A stretch of DNA of 64,000 nt from Cercophora sp. LCS_1 (Eukaryota; Ascomycota; Sordariomycetes; Sordariales; Lasiosphaeriaceae), in the NCBI GenBank assembly GCA_036250225.1, contig JAPZLL010000043.1, positions 124,001-188,000 on the forward strand. The letters run 5' to 3'. Below, in pieces: positions 54,325-64,000 of this stretch. The notes under the pieces are model-generated. The model had not been told where the DNA came from and ran no database searches. It worked only from the letters and a program-made list of their open reading frames with translations. Both the position numbers and the translations under genes were made by a program. Every line of letters begins with the position of its first letter. The first letter of the stretch is position 1.

Positions 54325-54329
54325 TTTTT
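54325..54329 (+). terminator. RNA polymerase III terminator (T5)
   Basis: First T run after the tRNA (TTTTT), 17 bases past its 3' end; a second, longer T run follows at about 54336. Confidence 0.75.
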
Positions 54330-54841
54330 GCTGTGTTTTTTGTTTGTTTGTGGTGAACGTTGTACTGTGTTTATTTCGGGTGTAAGGGGCATGTCATCTC
54401 ATCCCAGGTCGAATTGGTTGTTGTGGCACTCGGCACACTCCTTCGACCTGCTGCATGATGCTTAATTGGGGTTATAATATCAATATCTCACTCTCAATGA
54501 CATATTTAGACTTCTCCCTGGTTTGGTGGTTGTTCAAGGGGTGGTGGTGAGCCTGCTCTACCAGCCCTAACCCTAGCATATTATCATGCAGCAATTCTCG
54601 CGTCTCATCGAACGCGACTTCCAAGTTAGTTTTGGCGTGAAGGTGAAATTTGCCCCCTTAACTTTCCTAATTGTTCCCGGATTTTTTTTTGTATGGGGAA
54701 GAGAAAAAAAAAGGTTTCAAATATTAATGAAGTTGTTGGTTCGCGTTGGAACTAGGTGATGACAAGGTAAGCAAGGATAACAGACTGGACTGAGTGACGT
54801 CTGCTCACAACACAGATTTTTGCCGTGAGCCCCCTTTTAGG
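54330..54841. other. Intergenic region tRNA-Trp to hydrolase-like gene
   Basis: About 510 bases. It contains a telomere-repeat-like CCCTAACCCTAG at 54565-54576 and T/A tracts near 54680-54710. No gene seen. Confidence 0.45.
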
Positions 54842-56130
54842 ATGCAAAGATGGCCGCCGCTCAAAAGATTCTGGCGAGTCATCGTCCCTTGTCCACAACG
54901 GCGACGCTACAGCAGTTTTCGGGACATCCACCATGTCCAAGTCCCGTGTGCATCTTCAGGTGAAATCACACTGAGGTTCGTCTTCACCCCCAGATGAATG
55001 CAAAATACTAATTCCACTTCAGTCTACACAACATCTCAAGCAGCACCGAAACAACCCCCCTAACCATCTGGATCCCACCCTTCTCCTTCCTAGACGGCTA
55101 CGATCCCAAAGGCCTAGCCCTCCCCCGTTGGCTCCAGCGATTCCCAACCGCCACCATCAACTACCGCTGGCCAGGCTTCTACCTCCAACCTTCAAAGTCA
55201 CCGACCGAGGTTCCTGGGGCACACAACTGGCCAAACCCCATCCACGACATCTCCTTCGGCTACCAATGGATTCTCCAAAACCTGGCCCCTCCCACCCCGG
55301 GCCGTCGCGACATCTACATCTACGGCTCCTACCTTGGTGCCAGCCTCGCCGTCTCCCTGGGGCTAACCGAATCCCACGCCCACGAGCCGGCTGCCATCCG
55401 CGGGTTGATAGCATACAACGGCATCTACGACTGGACCACCTTTCTGCCGTCCCATCCCATCAACAATCCAAGATCCGGATCCAAAACCAACAAGCTCTTC
55501 CAAACACCTCCACGGGATGACCAGGACCCCTCATCCCCTTTCTCCCTCCTAAAATCCCACATCTCAAACCTCTTCCCCACTCCATCCTCCCTCTTCGATC
55601 CTTTTGCCTCGCCTTCCCTCTTCTTCCACACCGCGCCCTTGCATTGCCCACCTGATTTCGACACACCATACCAATCAACCATAACAAATGCCATTGATTC
55701 TCTCTCCTCAATCGACTCCCCAGATTCCGCCGTCACGGAACCGCAAGAGGCAAAACACCCAAGAAAAAGCTACCTAACCTTTCCCCCACGTAAATCAACG
55801 CTCCAAATCCCAGAGACGTTATTGCTCTTTGATCCTGCACCTAGTGGCATATCAAAGGGGAAAAGAAGGGCGAATAGCTTCCAGACACAGGCGGAGGAGT
55901 TGGCTGGGGTTATGAGAAGGAGTGTGGAGATGGTGGAGCTCAAGGAGAGGATGAAGTGGGATTGTGAGTTTGAGGATCCGGCGGCACGTAGGGAGGAGGC
56001 GGAACGACGGGTGGTTGTGGGCAGGGTGGGCGGGGATGGGGAGGGTGATGGGGAGTTGGGGGTGTTGGATTTGAATAAGGATGGGGAGGGGATTTTAGGG
56101 GAGTGGTTGGAGGATAGGGGAGTGCTTTGA
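54842..56130 (+). CDS. Alpha/beta-hydrolase-like protein lacking the nucleophile serine
   Basis: Two exons (54842-54975, 55023-56130; intron 54976-55022 with CTAAT branch) encode 413 residues. The N terminus (MQRWPPLKRFWRVIV...RRRYSS) is Arg-rich and could be a mitochondrial presequence. Hydrolase-like order: LTIWIPPFSFLDGYD (strand and oxyanion loop region), INYRWPGF, HDISFGYQWIL, then the nucleophile elbow IYGSYLGASLA followed by RGLIAYNGIYDW. The elbow reads GSYLG where active enzymes have GxSxG, so Tyr takes the nucleophile place. The long C-terminal part is hydrophilic with a helical charged end. Probably a pseudo-hydrolase conserved in filamentous fungi; function unknown. The 3' end faces MAK5. 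Confidence 0.75.
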
Positions 56131-56347
56131 GCGGTCTTGTGTTTCAGAATTTTGCGCGTTGAGGATGGCGTATGTACATGTGGAGTATACGTCCGCAAGA
56201 GGTGTAAATCAAGGAGTTGATGGGTCGATGATTATTCACACCGAATTGAATGGTTGTCAAAATAACGGTGATTATGTACCTCTCAATGCATACGTGAGAC
56301 ATGGAAAGATCTCTATGACCAAGCAACAAGTACCTTTTTGGATGCAA

Positions 56348-58741
56348 TCACAGCTGATCCAGCCCCAACCCATCAACCTTGCCCAAAAAGTCACCCGTCA
56401 CACCCCCGTTCCTCATCAACTCATCTACATCAATACCCCCCGAAAACAGATATTTCGCGCTCACGCCCGTATTCACCGGCTGCGCCAGCATCTGCTTCAA
56501 CGCGGCCTTCATCCCGCCCAATTCAGCCTTGGAAATCGACCGCGCCTCCTTCTCCTTTTGCTTCCGCCCGCTACCTCGTCCACTCCACGCCCCCGCCGCC
56601 TCGAGTTCATCCGAGTCATACTCTACACCCAACTCCTCAGCCGCCTTCTTCATCCAGTCGTCGTCCTTGTGTCCCTTTTCTTTGGCGAGCGTAGCGTCGG
56701 TGATCTTTTTGGCCAACACCACTCGCTCCCGCAGACGGGAGACGATACGCCGATCGATATCAATCGTGTGGACTACATCGCTCCTCTTGCTCTTGGATGG
56801 GTTTTTGGCTTCAGCCGCGGCGTGGACCTTGGCTACGAGACGTTGCGTCGGGACGGCCTCTTTGGGTCCGCAGAGGAGGACGCTGGCGCCGGAGTTGGAG
56901 GCACGTGCGGTACGTCCTGAGCGATGGACGTAGTCATCGGCGGAGCGCGGGACGTGGTAGTGGATGACTAGATCGATGCCTGGGATATCGAGACCGCGGG
57001 CTGCAACGTCGGTGGCGACTAGGATGCCGGCTGCTTTCTTTTTTCCCTTTGTTTGGTCCTGTTCACTCCCGCAGGCTTTGAACCGCTCGATGGAGCGGAG
57101 GCGGGCCTTTTGGATCATGTCGGAGTGGAGGGCGAAGGCGGGGAGACCAAGGTTTTGAAGGAGAGGGGTGATGCGGCGGACGGTGTTGATCGAGTTTGTG
57201 AAGACGAGGGCGCGACGAGTGGGTTGGAGAAGGAGGGTCGAGTAGAGGTAGAGGTCTTTCTCCATGTCGCCGCAGAGGATGATGCCTTCTTTGAGATTCT
57301 CGGCCATTTGGGAGATGGGATTGACGTCGATAAACTTGGGCTTCTCCTCGCGGAAGTTGAGCTTCTTGAGGAGGTATTCCAGAGACTCGGCGTCGCCCAT
57401 TAGGTTGTAACGGCTCTTGCCGGCGAGTTTCTGCTGTAGGCCTTTGTGGAATGTGGCTGAGAAGACGAGGGTTTGGCGGCTGCGGGATGCATCTTCGCTT
57501 TCTTCTTCGCTTTCCTCCTCGTCATCTTCGTTGGTAGGACCGCCTCGGTCGAGAGCGCTGAGGATGTCGCCGGCTTCTTTGAAGTGTCCATCCTTCAGAA
57601 GTCTGTCTGCCTCATCGACAACGAGGAACTTGATACACCTGAGGGCCTCGAGAGTCTTGGTGCTTGAGCTGATCATCTCCCACATGCGTCCTGGCGTGCC
57701 GACAATGATGTCGGCCTTTTCCATCTGGCGTTGTTGCTTGACCACGGCGAGACCACCGGTGACCGAGCAGACATATGGCGAGTGCTTCAACCCAGCGCAT
57801 AGTTGCTTCAAGTGGTCGCATATCTGGTGGGCCAATTCACGCGTTGGCGAGAGAATGAGCGCGATGGGTGTCTTCTTTTCGTCAGATGCAGCCTTTGACC
57901 GACGACTCAACCAGCTTTCCACAATGGGTATACCAAAAGCCAAAGTCTTTCCTGAGCCTGTTGCCGCCTTTCCAATAACATCATGCCCCTCCAGAACCTG
58001 AGGAATAGCTCTTGACTGAATCGTTGTCGGCACAGAGAAACGAAGCTGAGCAAGTGCTGAGAGTATTTGCGGCGACAGGTTGAGGGCCTCCCATTGGGAC
58101 ATGTCGATGTCAACGTCCGCCTCGATGTCCGGCGCTTCACTGACTTTGGAAAAAATGTTGGTCTCCAGCTCTGAATCTTCGTCCTCTCCATCCTCTTCAA
58201 CAGACGCTGGCTCAGGTTTCTTGGGCTCCTTTCCCTTCTTGGGTTCCTTCACCTCCTTCTTCTTGGCCTCCTTCGTCTTCTTAGGCTCCGTTGACTCCTT
58301 GGTCTTTGTGAGCTCCTCAGGACCCTCAGCAACCTCAGGCTCATCTTCAAACCCAGAAAACTCATCATCCTCACCGCCCTCAGCACCTCCCGTAGCCTCG
58401 CTCTCACTTTCCTTGGATTCCGCCGCCACCTTCAAATCACATCAGTAAAACACATGAAAATCTCATCAACGACAAAAACTCACAAACTGAACTGTGCCCC
58501 CATTCTTGACGATCTCGACACCCTCCACAACTTCCAGACCATAAAACCCCTCGGCGTCATCAAACATCTCGGGCACATCGACCGTTTTCCATCTGAGCGC
58601 ATCGATGCTCACCGGCTTCTTAGCAAGAGCACCAGCTGCCTTTTTTGCGCTTTGTTTGCCGGGCTGCGTCTTTTGCCGCTTGGATTGGCCGGTGGAGACG
58701 GGCGCTGCCCCCGCCGCTTTTCTCTTCTTATCGGCGGCCAT
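56348..58741 (-). CDS. MAK5: ATP-dependent DEAD-box RNA helicase MAK5 (DDX24)
   Basis: Two exons (58741-58484 and 58429-56348; intron 58430-58483) encode 779 residues. MAK5 is a nucleolar helicase needed for 60S ribosomal subunit assembly. The N terminus carries a Lys-rich nucleolar signal and the MAK5-type WKTVDVPEMFDDAEGFYGLE segment, then Lys/Glu-rich low complexity. Core motifs in order: Q motif with VPTTIQSRAIP, motif I ATGSGKT (about 242-248), PTRELAHQ, TPGRMWE, DEAD within VVDEADRL, SAT, ARGLDIPGIDLVIHY, and HRSGRTARA. The exon join keeps frame and the ATG gives the family start. Confidence 0.95.
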
Positions 58742-59397
58742 TTCCTTATTGAGCTGAGGAGTGTTGATGGGTGTTGATGGGTTGGCGTTTCTCTGTGAAA
58801 ATCGACGGCGCCTTGCATGTCCTCATTGGTTCTCGAAACTTTTTTGCCAGGAATTTGGACCCACGCCGTGACCCCACTATGATTTGAGGACGAGGGTTAG
58901 GGTATGGTTTGAAGAGGAGGGTTAGGGCTAGTTTGTGGCCTCGCGCGCGTGAGAAATTGCAGTGAGCGCGAGGCTCTGCCAAGCCATCGATCAGCCTTGG
59001 AAAATCCTCCCCACAGCTCTAAAGGCTTCGCTTGGGGTGGAATTCGCAGTGATGGGGAACGAGCCGCAACCCTTACCTTAACGTAGCTTGACACCAGTTT
59101 GGGTCTCAGGTGCCATCCACACCTTTTGCGGTTCTTAGCTGGAGAGCTGCTGCTTACATGCACAGCAGAGCTCCAAACACAAGGCCTCCTCTGGGATAGA
59201 CATTGCAGTGCCCGTAGTTGAAATATACGCAATCAATGTCGGGGTATCCTTCCATCACACGTTCCTACACCTCAGCGCAGCCGGCTTTCTGCATGCTTCC
59301 AAGCCAAGTACGCCTTGCCTCTGTTCGTGCGTTCCAGAATGGTTGACCTCAGCGCCATCACCATAACACCTAAGCCAGTCCGTCATGTCCCTCAATC
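58742..59397. other. MAK5 promoter region
   Basis: About 650 bases between two minus-strand units. It contains telomere-repeat-like elements (next entry). No gene seen. Confidence 0.45.
58894..58927 (-). promoter_or_regulatory. Paired TTAGGG (telobox-like) elements upstream of MAK5
   Basis: Two GGGTTAGGG motifs (58894-58902 and 58919-58927), inside a short imperfect duplication, lie 150-190 bases upstream of the MAK5 ATG. TTAGGG elements bound by Tbf1/TRF-like proteins occur at ribosome-biogenesis genes in several fungi; the role here is inferred. Confidence 0.5.
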
Positions 59398-60400
59398 TTA
59401 CCGCCATCTGTCTCTTATCGCCCCAGGTGGGTGGCGGTCAGAATCCCTCTTTGCTCTGAGTTGTAACAACGACGGTTCAAGCATAGCACTACATTTCCAG
59501 TTCAACGGTGTATGACACCTGCCAAACTGTCGATACCCCGCAACGGTGATGACCCAATTCGCCTCGGAGTGGCCCAGTGTCCCTTTTGATCCCACCTTGG
59601 CAGCCGTCTTCCTCTCAACAGTTGCGAACTGATCAGTGAGGCAAATATAGCATGATTTCTGAACACGTTGATACTCGACGAACAACTCCTCCTTTTCCGC
59701 CGATGTCCCGGAAATTCTCAGAGCAGCAATCCCCTCGGCCGTGTCAGCGTGCTGAAAAATAAAATAATAACACCGCTTGTCTATAATAACTCGGGGATCA
59801 CGGCCAGACCTCCCGTCGTCACTGCCGATTGTGTGCGTGACGCGGAGAATAACTCGTTGTTGATGATCCTGGTCGACCAGCTTTGCATCCAGGGGGACGT
59901 CAGCCAAGGCTTTAGAGACTCGACGCTTAATCTCTGAAGAGGGAGCCCGTAGGGGATACCGTAGCGGTGTCGGTTCATGACGAGACGGGCGTGGTGGTAG
60001 TAGCCGAGTAAGTGAGTATTTTCCAGACGGTAGACAGAAGGAGGTACAGTCATAGCAGGGACATAGGTACCTGCCATTTGGGTTGCCGATGGTATGATCG
60101 AGGACCAGTGGACTGCGTGATGGCGAGAAGTGGTGGAGCGTGCTGCCGAGGGGGCAGAGGTAGAACTTGTTGCCGATATGGGGGTCTCGTTCGAGAAGGG
60201 AAGAGAAGGTTGTAGCGTTCTTTCTTCTCGGGGGTTCGTACACGTGGGATGATGAGTTTGCACAGATCGTTGCATGTCGGGGTGAGGGTGTCGATGAGTT
60301 CTGGCTCGTTGTGGAACTGGTCTGCTTTCAGGAGGATGATGTCGGTGGGGAGCTCAGGAGGGGTGATGATGGGGCTTAGGGGGCTGTCTGATCAGTGAGA
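59398..60400 (-). pseudogene. Probable decayed F-box-type gene
   Basis: Reading leftward from about 60360, one frame gives PPELPTDIILLKADQFHNEPELIDTL-like sequence with TCNDLCKLIIPR, which resembles a fungal F-box start. At about 60243, the sensible continuation (VYEPPRRKN...LLERDPHIGNKF) is in another frame, as if two bases of a GT repeat were lost. That second frame stays open to 59398 but soon looks less protein-like. No ATG starts it cleanly. It may be a pseudogene, a frameshift error or chance frames; I cannot decide. Confidence 0.35.
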
Positions 60401-60826
60401 TCAGGGACAAAACCAACTAACTCGTGATTTTTGTGGCCTTCGTGAGGCCGTGGTACCTTTTGGAAGGAGCGATGGTGACAGGTGGTGATGTTAAAGTGGT
60501 AGTGCAAGAGTCAATGTAAACCACATTCGACCCTAACCCTCTTACACACTCTAACTTGAGGTAGAAGAACGAAGCAAGTCACAACTTAGATGAAAGAAAA
60601 GGAAGGAGAGAAATCAGTACGTGTAGAATCAGATTCAACCAGAAACACCATTTTGAGAGGTATCTTAAGGCTCTCATACCATAAAGTGTGGTGGTCGCCC
60701 TCATCTCAAGTCCTCACCTGAACCCCCACTTTCTCACTCGCCAAACTCTGATTTTCCACGAGAGTCACTCACAGCCCAACCCAACTCAACCATCACCACA
60801 AATCTCATTCCACCACCAAAACAAAA
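60401..60826. promoter_or_regulatory. TRM7 upstream region with telobox-like element
   Basis: About 430 bases before the TRM7 ATG. CCCTAACCCT lies at 60531-60540. No other element is clear. Confidence 0.45.
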
Positions 60827-62050
60827 ATGGGTAAATCATCTAAAGACAAGCGCGACGCATACTACCGCCTCGCAAAAGAACAAGGATGGCGCGCCCGCAG
60901 CGCCTTCAAACTCCTCCAACTCGACGAAGGTTTGTCTGCCCCTCCCCCTCACCCGAACCCTTCCTAACGGCCCCTCTCAGAATTCAACCTGTTTGAGAAT
61001 GTGACCAGGGTAGTCGACCTCTGCGCAGCCCCAGGCTCCTGGTCCCAAGTCCTCTCGCGCGTTCTCATCAAAGGCGAGACCTTTGGCCGATGCGCCTGGC
61101 AAGACCGCGAAGCTCGCCTCCGCCAGCAAATGCTCAACATCATTCCTCCTTCCGAGGCCACCACCCCAACCAAGAGGGAAACCCCCTCAGAAGAAACCAT
61201 CCCAGCTCCCATCACCGCCACCACCACCACCACCACCATCGGGGATGCTGCCCAACAACCCCGACCACCCGTCAAAATCGTCTCGATCGATCTCCAACCC
61301 ATCTCCCCCCTCCCCGGCATCACCACCCTCCGCGCAGACATCACCCATCCAGCCACCGTTCCCCTCCTCCTCCACGCACTGGATCCCGAGACACCCACCT
61401 CCCCATCCCCCGTCGACCTCGTCATCTCGGACGGTGCCCCGGACGTAACAGGCCTGCACGACCTCGACATTTACGTCCAATCCCAACTCCTCTGGGCAGC
61501 CCTCAACCTCGCCCTATGCGTGCTCAAACCAGGTGGTAAATTCGTCGCGAAAATCTTCCGCGGACGCAACGTGGACCTGTTGTACGCCCAACTCAAAGTC
61601 TTCTTTAAAGACGTGCACGTCGCCAAACCCCGTTCTTCCCGCGCCAGCAGCGTCGAAGCCTTCATCGTGTGCTTGGGGTTCCAGCCCCCAGTTGGGTGGA
61701 AAGCCAGTCTCGAGGAACCCCTAGGCGTAGGCCGGACCGTTGGTCTCGAGGGTGCAGAGACAGGAACCAACGTGGTTGAGAACAAAAGTGAATGGGTCGG
61801 ACAAGACGACGGTATCATGGACGTGGATGTCCAAGATTTGACGCCGCCGCCTACAACGGGGTGGATAGCGCCCTTTGTTGCGTGCGGCGATTTGTCGGCG
61901 TTTGATAGTGATGCTTCCTACAGATTACCAGATGATCACGTATCATTGGATCCGGTGCAGCCGCCTACCGCTCCGCCGTATAAGCGCGCTATTGAGCTCA
62001 AGAGGGCAAATGGTGGGTCATATGGAAAGGCATCAGGTAAATCTATGTAA
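60827..62050 (+). CDS. TRM7: tRNA 2'-O-ribose methyltransferase TRM7 (FtsJ family)
   Basis: Two exons (60827-60929, 60981-62050; intron 60930-60980 with CTAACG branch) encode 390 residues. TRM7 methylates ribose 2'-OH at positions 32 and 34 of several cytosolic tRNAs, including tRNA-Trp. The FtsJ K-D-K-E catalytic set is visible: Lys28 in RSAFKLL, Asp in VISDGAPD, Lys in FVAKIFRG and Glu in SSVEAFIVC. The SAM-binding motif is VVDLCAAPGSWSQVLS. Relative to shorter homologues there is a Thr/Pro-rich insertion (about residues 85-115) and an extended C terminus. The stop lies only 10 bases from the stop of the convergent acetyltransferase. Confidence 0.93.
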
Positions 62051-62060
62051 ATCTAGATAA

Positions 62061-62663
62061 CTATGAGGATGGTTTCTCAGGCGCACCAACCCGTCCCATC
62101 TTTTGCATGATGATCAGATTTGATGACGCATTCCGCACATCGCTCATACCCAGTGTCTGCTCGTAGAGCTTGACAGCGTGCGCGTCGCCCGTGAATAGCA
62201 CACACCGGCGCAGCGAAGGCCAAGAATCGAGCATCTCGTTCAGGCAGACCATCAACCACCGGCCTAGACCGCGTTCCTGGTGCGGGGGCAGAACGTAGAC
62301 GTCGGTCAGATAACCGAAAGTTACGTAGTCGGTTATGAGTCTTGCAAAGGCGATCATTGGTTTTGCTTCCCCAGTCGTTCTCCCATCTGTATCTGTCTGT
62401 CAATTGACGCCATCTGATGGTAAGGGGGGTCACGTTGAGGAGAGGGGAAGCCTACCAGAAGCGTAAATCCCAAAACAGAGGGAATTCCTCGCCATGGTCT
62501 TGAGTTCCTCGCCGCCGAGCGGTTTAGCCCACCATATCATGTCTGATGCAAACGCGGCGTTGAGAGCGTCGAGTTGGATGAGTGATGGGTCCGCGGAGCA
62601 TGTGTAGACCGTGTCGCCGATTGTCCTTGTCCAGGACCGGATTTGGTCTGTTGGGGTTCCCAT
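62061..62663 (-). CDS. GNAT-family N-acetyltransferase
   Basis: Two exons (62663-62456, then from 62392 to 62061) give about 179 residues. A GNAT fold is indicated by the acetyl-CoA loop HQERGLGRWL after the strand TFGYLTDVYVLPP, with FARLITDY before it and a C-terminal LYEQTLGM-type segment. The substrate is unknown; fungal relatives are annotated only as GNAT acetyltransferases. Two acceptors six bases apart (exon start 62392 or 62386) both keep frame, so two isoforms differing by two residues are possible. The ATG at 62661-62663 is the only good start. Confidence 0.85.
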
Positions 62664-62981
62664 GCTTGCTGTGACTCGGCATCAAGGTACTGCAGTGGGG
62701 TGACACTGTTTCTCGTGGAGAGTTTTGTTGTTTTATATATTGAGTCCGGGTTTTATGCACGCCTTATTGTTGACAAGGCCGATCGGCTCCGGGCCGACGG
62801 TGAGTCATCCGTCATCGGCTGCCGAAGCGGAGCCCCGACCAGCAACGTGCCGTTCTAACCCTAAACATCACCAACACGAGACAATGGAACACAACGCTGG
62901 CATAGATTAACGTTTAATGTCTATACTGTACTTGTAGCTAAGTCTATATCCTGTAGTTGATGTTCGACTCCAGCCCCTGAC
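62664..62981. other. Intergenic region with telobox-like element
   Basis: About 320 bases between tandem minus-strand genes. AACCCTAAA at 62857-62865 lies about 195 bases upstream of the acetyltransferase start. Confidence 0.45.
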
Positions 62982-64000
62982 TCAGTAGTCGAGCTGAAAA
63001 AAGGACTCGCGCTCACCCTCTTCCGTAGCGGCGTATTCCTCTTTCCAATTCCTGTGAAGTTCTTTTCCCCACCAAGACCTGAAATCCAGCGTCTGCCCTG
63101 GCGGGTACCGTGTGTTAATCCAGTTGTTAGCCAGCTTCATCCCAGGCTTGAGAGAGCCCTTCTTTCTAAGTATCTGCATCTCCCTCACACCGCAAAACAG
63201 CCCATTCCTGCCAACTCGATCCACCAATTTCCAGGCATCTCCATCCCATATCTCCTCTTTAAATCGTTCTCCCTCTTGCACCATCCGCCAGGGATGTTGT
63301 ACCTCCTGGGTAAACCAACTCAGGAACACGCGCACGGGTGACAAAAGCCTTTCCCACAACTTGTCTACTCCCAACCATTGGAAGAACGGCTCTTCGTAGG
63401 TGACCCTCACATATGGGTTCATATAGATGCCTGTCTCTGCATCTCCGCTGCGCCGGGCTACTGTCTCCAGGTCGGCAGGAAACAAGCAGCATTCGCAGGC
63501 GTCGTAGTAAACGTCGGGCTCAAAACGAAATCGCACTGGTGCGCTAACGTTCCTCGGATTGTCTGGGTTGATGACGTGTGTGCTGATATCTCGCCATCCT
63601 TCACTTGGCAGGCTTCTTTCCATGTTTTGGACATACTTTGCCTGCATGGCCATCATCCCGCCCCAGCAAGACTTGACCCGGACTGCATCACTTTGTTGCA
63701 GCACCGCTTTTCGTGAGACGGCGTTCCCTCGGTTTGGAAAAAAGGGAAACAGACTTTGGTAGTCCGCAAAGCCCTCTGCGTCACGCAACGCGTAGATATC
63801 GTAGAGCCTAAAGTGTTTCCAGAAGTCGGTTGCGCAGGCCGCCACGTAGCTGGCGCGGCCTGTGTCGGGGTCGAGATTGGTGTTGAAGAGAAGGTGTGCC
63901 GCGTCCAGTGGGTTGAATGAAACGTCGTTGAGGTAAAGGACCTTGTCAAACTGGGGCACATCGGTCAAGGCATCCAAAGGCTGGAGCGCCCGGTTGCGTA
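62982..64000 (-). CDS. GT69-family (CAP59/CMT1-like) mannosyltransferase, 5' end off the window
   Basis: The frame runs to the right edge, so the N terminus (cytoplasmic tail and signal anchor expected) is missing; at least 338 residues are visible. GT69 enzymes such as Cryptococcus CMT1/CAP59 transfer alpha-1,3-mannose in the Golgi. Family segments: RNRALQPL near the edge, KVLYLNDVSFNPLDAAHLLF (nucleotide-sugar/metal region), YVAACATDFWKHFRLYD, RDAEGF, FFPNRG, SDAVRVKSCWGGMMAM, and C-terminal WINTRYPPGQTLDFRSWWGKEL. No introns in the visible part. The exact acceptor in ascomycetes is unknown. Confidence 0.88.
   Translation of the reverse strand, partial: RNRALQPLDALTDVPQFDKVLYLNDVSFNPLDAAHLLFNTNLDPDTGRASYVAACATDFWKHFRLYDIYALRDAEGFADYQSLFPFFPNRGNAVSRKAVLQQSDAVRVKSCWGGMMAMQAKYVQNMERSLPSEGWRDISTHVINPDNPRNVSAPVRFRFEPDVYYDACECCLFPADLETVARRSGDAETGIYMNPYVRVTYEEPFFQWLGVDKLWERLLSPVRVFLSWFTQEVQHPWRMVQEGERFKEEIWDGDAWKLVDRVGRNGLFCGVREMQILRKKGSLKPGMKLANNWINTRYPPGQTLDFRSWWGKELHRNWKEEYAATEEGERESFFQLDY

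Overview
The window is nuclear DNA of a filamentous ascomycete. Genes carry several short introns (about 45-70 nt) with GTRNGT donors, CTAAC-type branch sites and YAG acceptors. Recognisable products (beta-tubulin with the usual fungal exon pattern, CPC1, NUO51, KAR5, PEX11) and the GC-rich base composition point to Sordariomycetes, most likely Sordariales/Chaetomiaceae. The family placement is inference. A 10-base N gap at 37592-37601 shows that this is a scaffold, not finished sequence.

Layout. 0-4.6 kb: 3' part of an ABCC-type ABC exporter (+). 5.3-7.4 kb: a secreted M43-type metalloprotease (+) converging on a Cys-rich single-pass surface protein (-). 8.5-10.7 kb: MET22/HAL2 nucleotidase (+) converging on mitochondrial ribosomal protein uL6 (-). 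11-12.35 kb: gene-free DNA with two unrelated degenerate repeat families. 12.5-17.6 kb: KAR5, PEX11 and an SRP40/Nopp140-like protein, all (+). 17.9-20.5 kb: gene-poor, with a ~196-bp tandem duplication. 20.6-25.3 kb: an ADGF-type adenosine deaminase homologue and a multi-pass membrane protein (+). 26.3-28 kb: the bZIP regulator CPC1 (GCN4 orthologue) with two upstream ORFs and a GCN4-type site. 30.3-33.8 kb: a large disordered protein (-). 33.8-40 kb: a 6.2-kb gene-poor tract containing the gap. 40-42.4 kb: GCN20 (+). 43.2-45 kb: beta-tubulin (+). 46.2-48.8 kb: complex I NUO51 (-) divergent from dynactin p27 (+). 49-50.8 kb: a flavoprotein/F-box-like/ankyrin-like fusion (-). 52-53.7 kb: a hypothetical protein (+). 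54.2 kb: tRNA-Trp. 54.8-58.7 kb: an alpha/beta-hydrolase-like protein (+) converging on MAK5 helicase (-). 59.4-60.4 kb: a probable decayed F-box gene (-). 60.8-62.7 kb: TRM7 (+) converging on a GNAT acetyltransferase (-). 63-64 kb: a GT69-family glycosyltransferase (-), cut by the right edge.

Functional links. Most genes are unrelated housekeeping or accessory genes. CPC1 and GCN20 belong to the same general amino-acid (cross-pathway) control route, and MAK5, SRP40, uL6m, TRM7 and tRNA-Trp all serve translation or ribosome assembly. I see no transposon, CRISPR array, biosynthetic cluster or viral insertion.

The observations most worth following are: beta-tubulin with alanine at position 198 (a classic benzimidazole-resistance state); a conserved-looking open frame with two repeat units running past the SRP40 stop; the flavoprotein-F-box-ankyrin-like fusion, which lacks decarboxylase catalytic residues; the uORF architecture of CPC1; a sharp C-rich to G-rich strand-composition switch inside many genes; and the three tandem repeat families.
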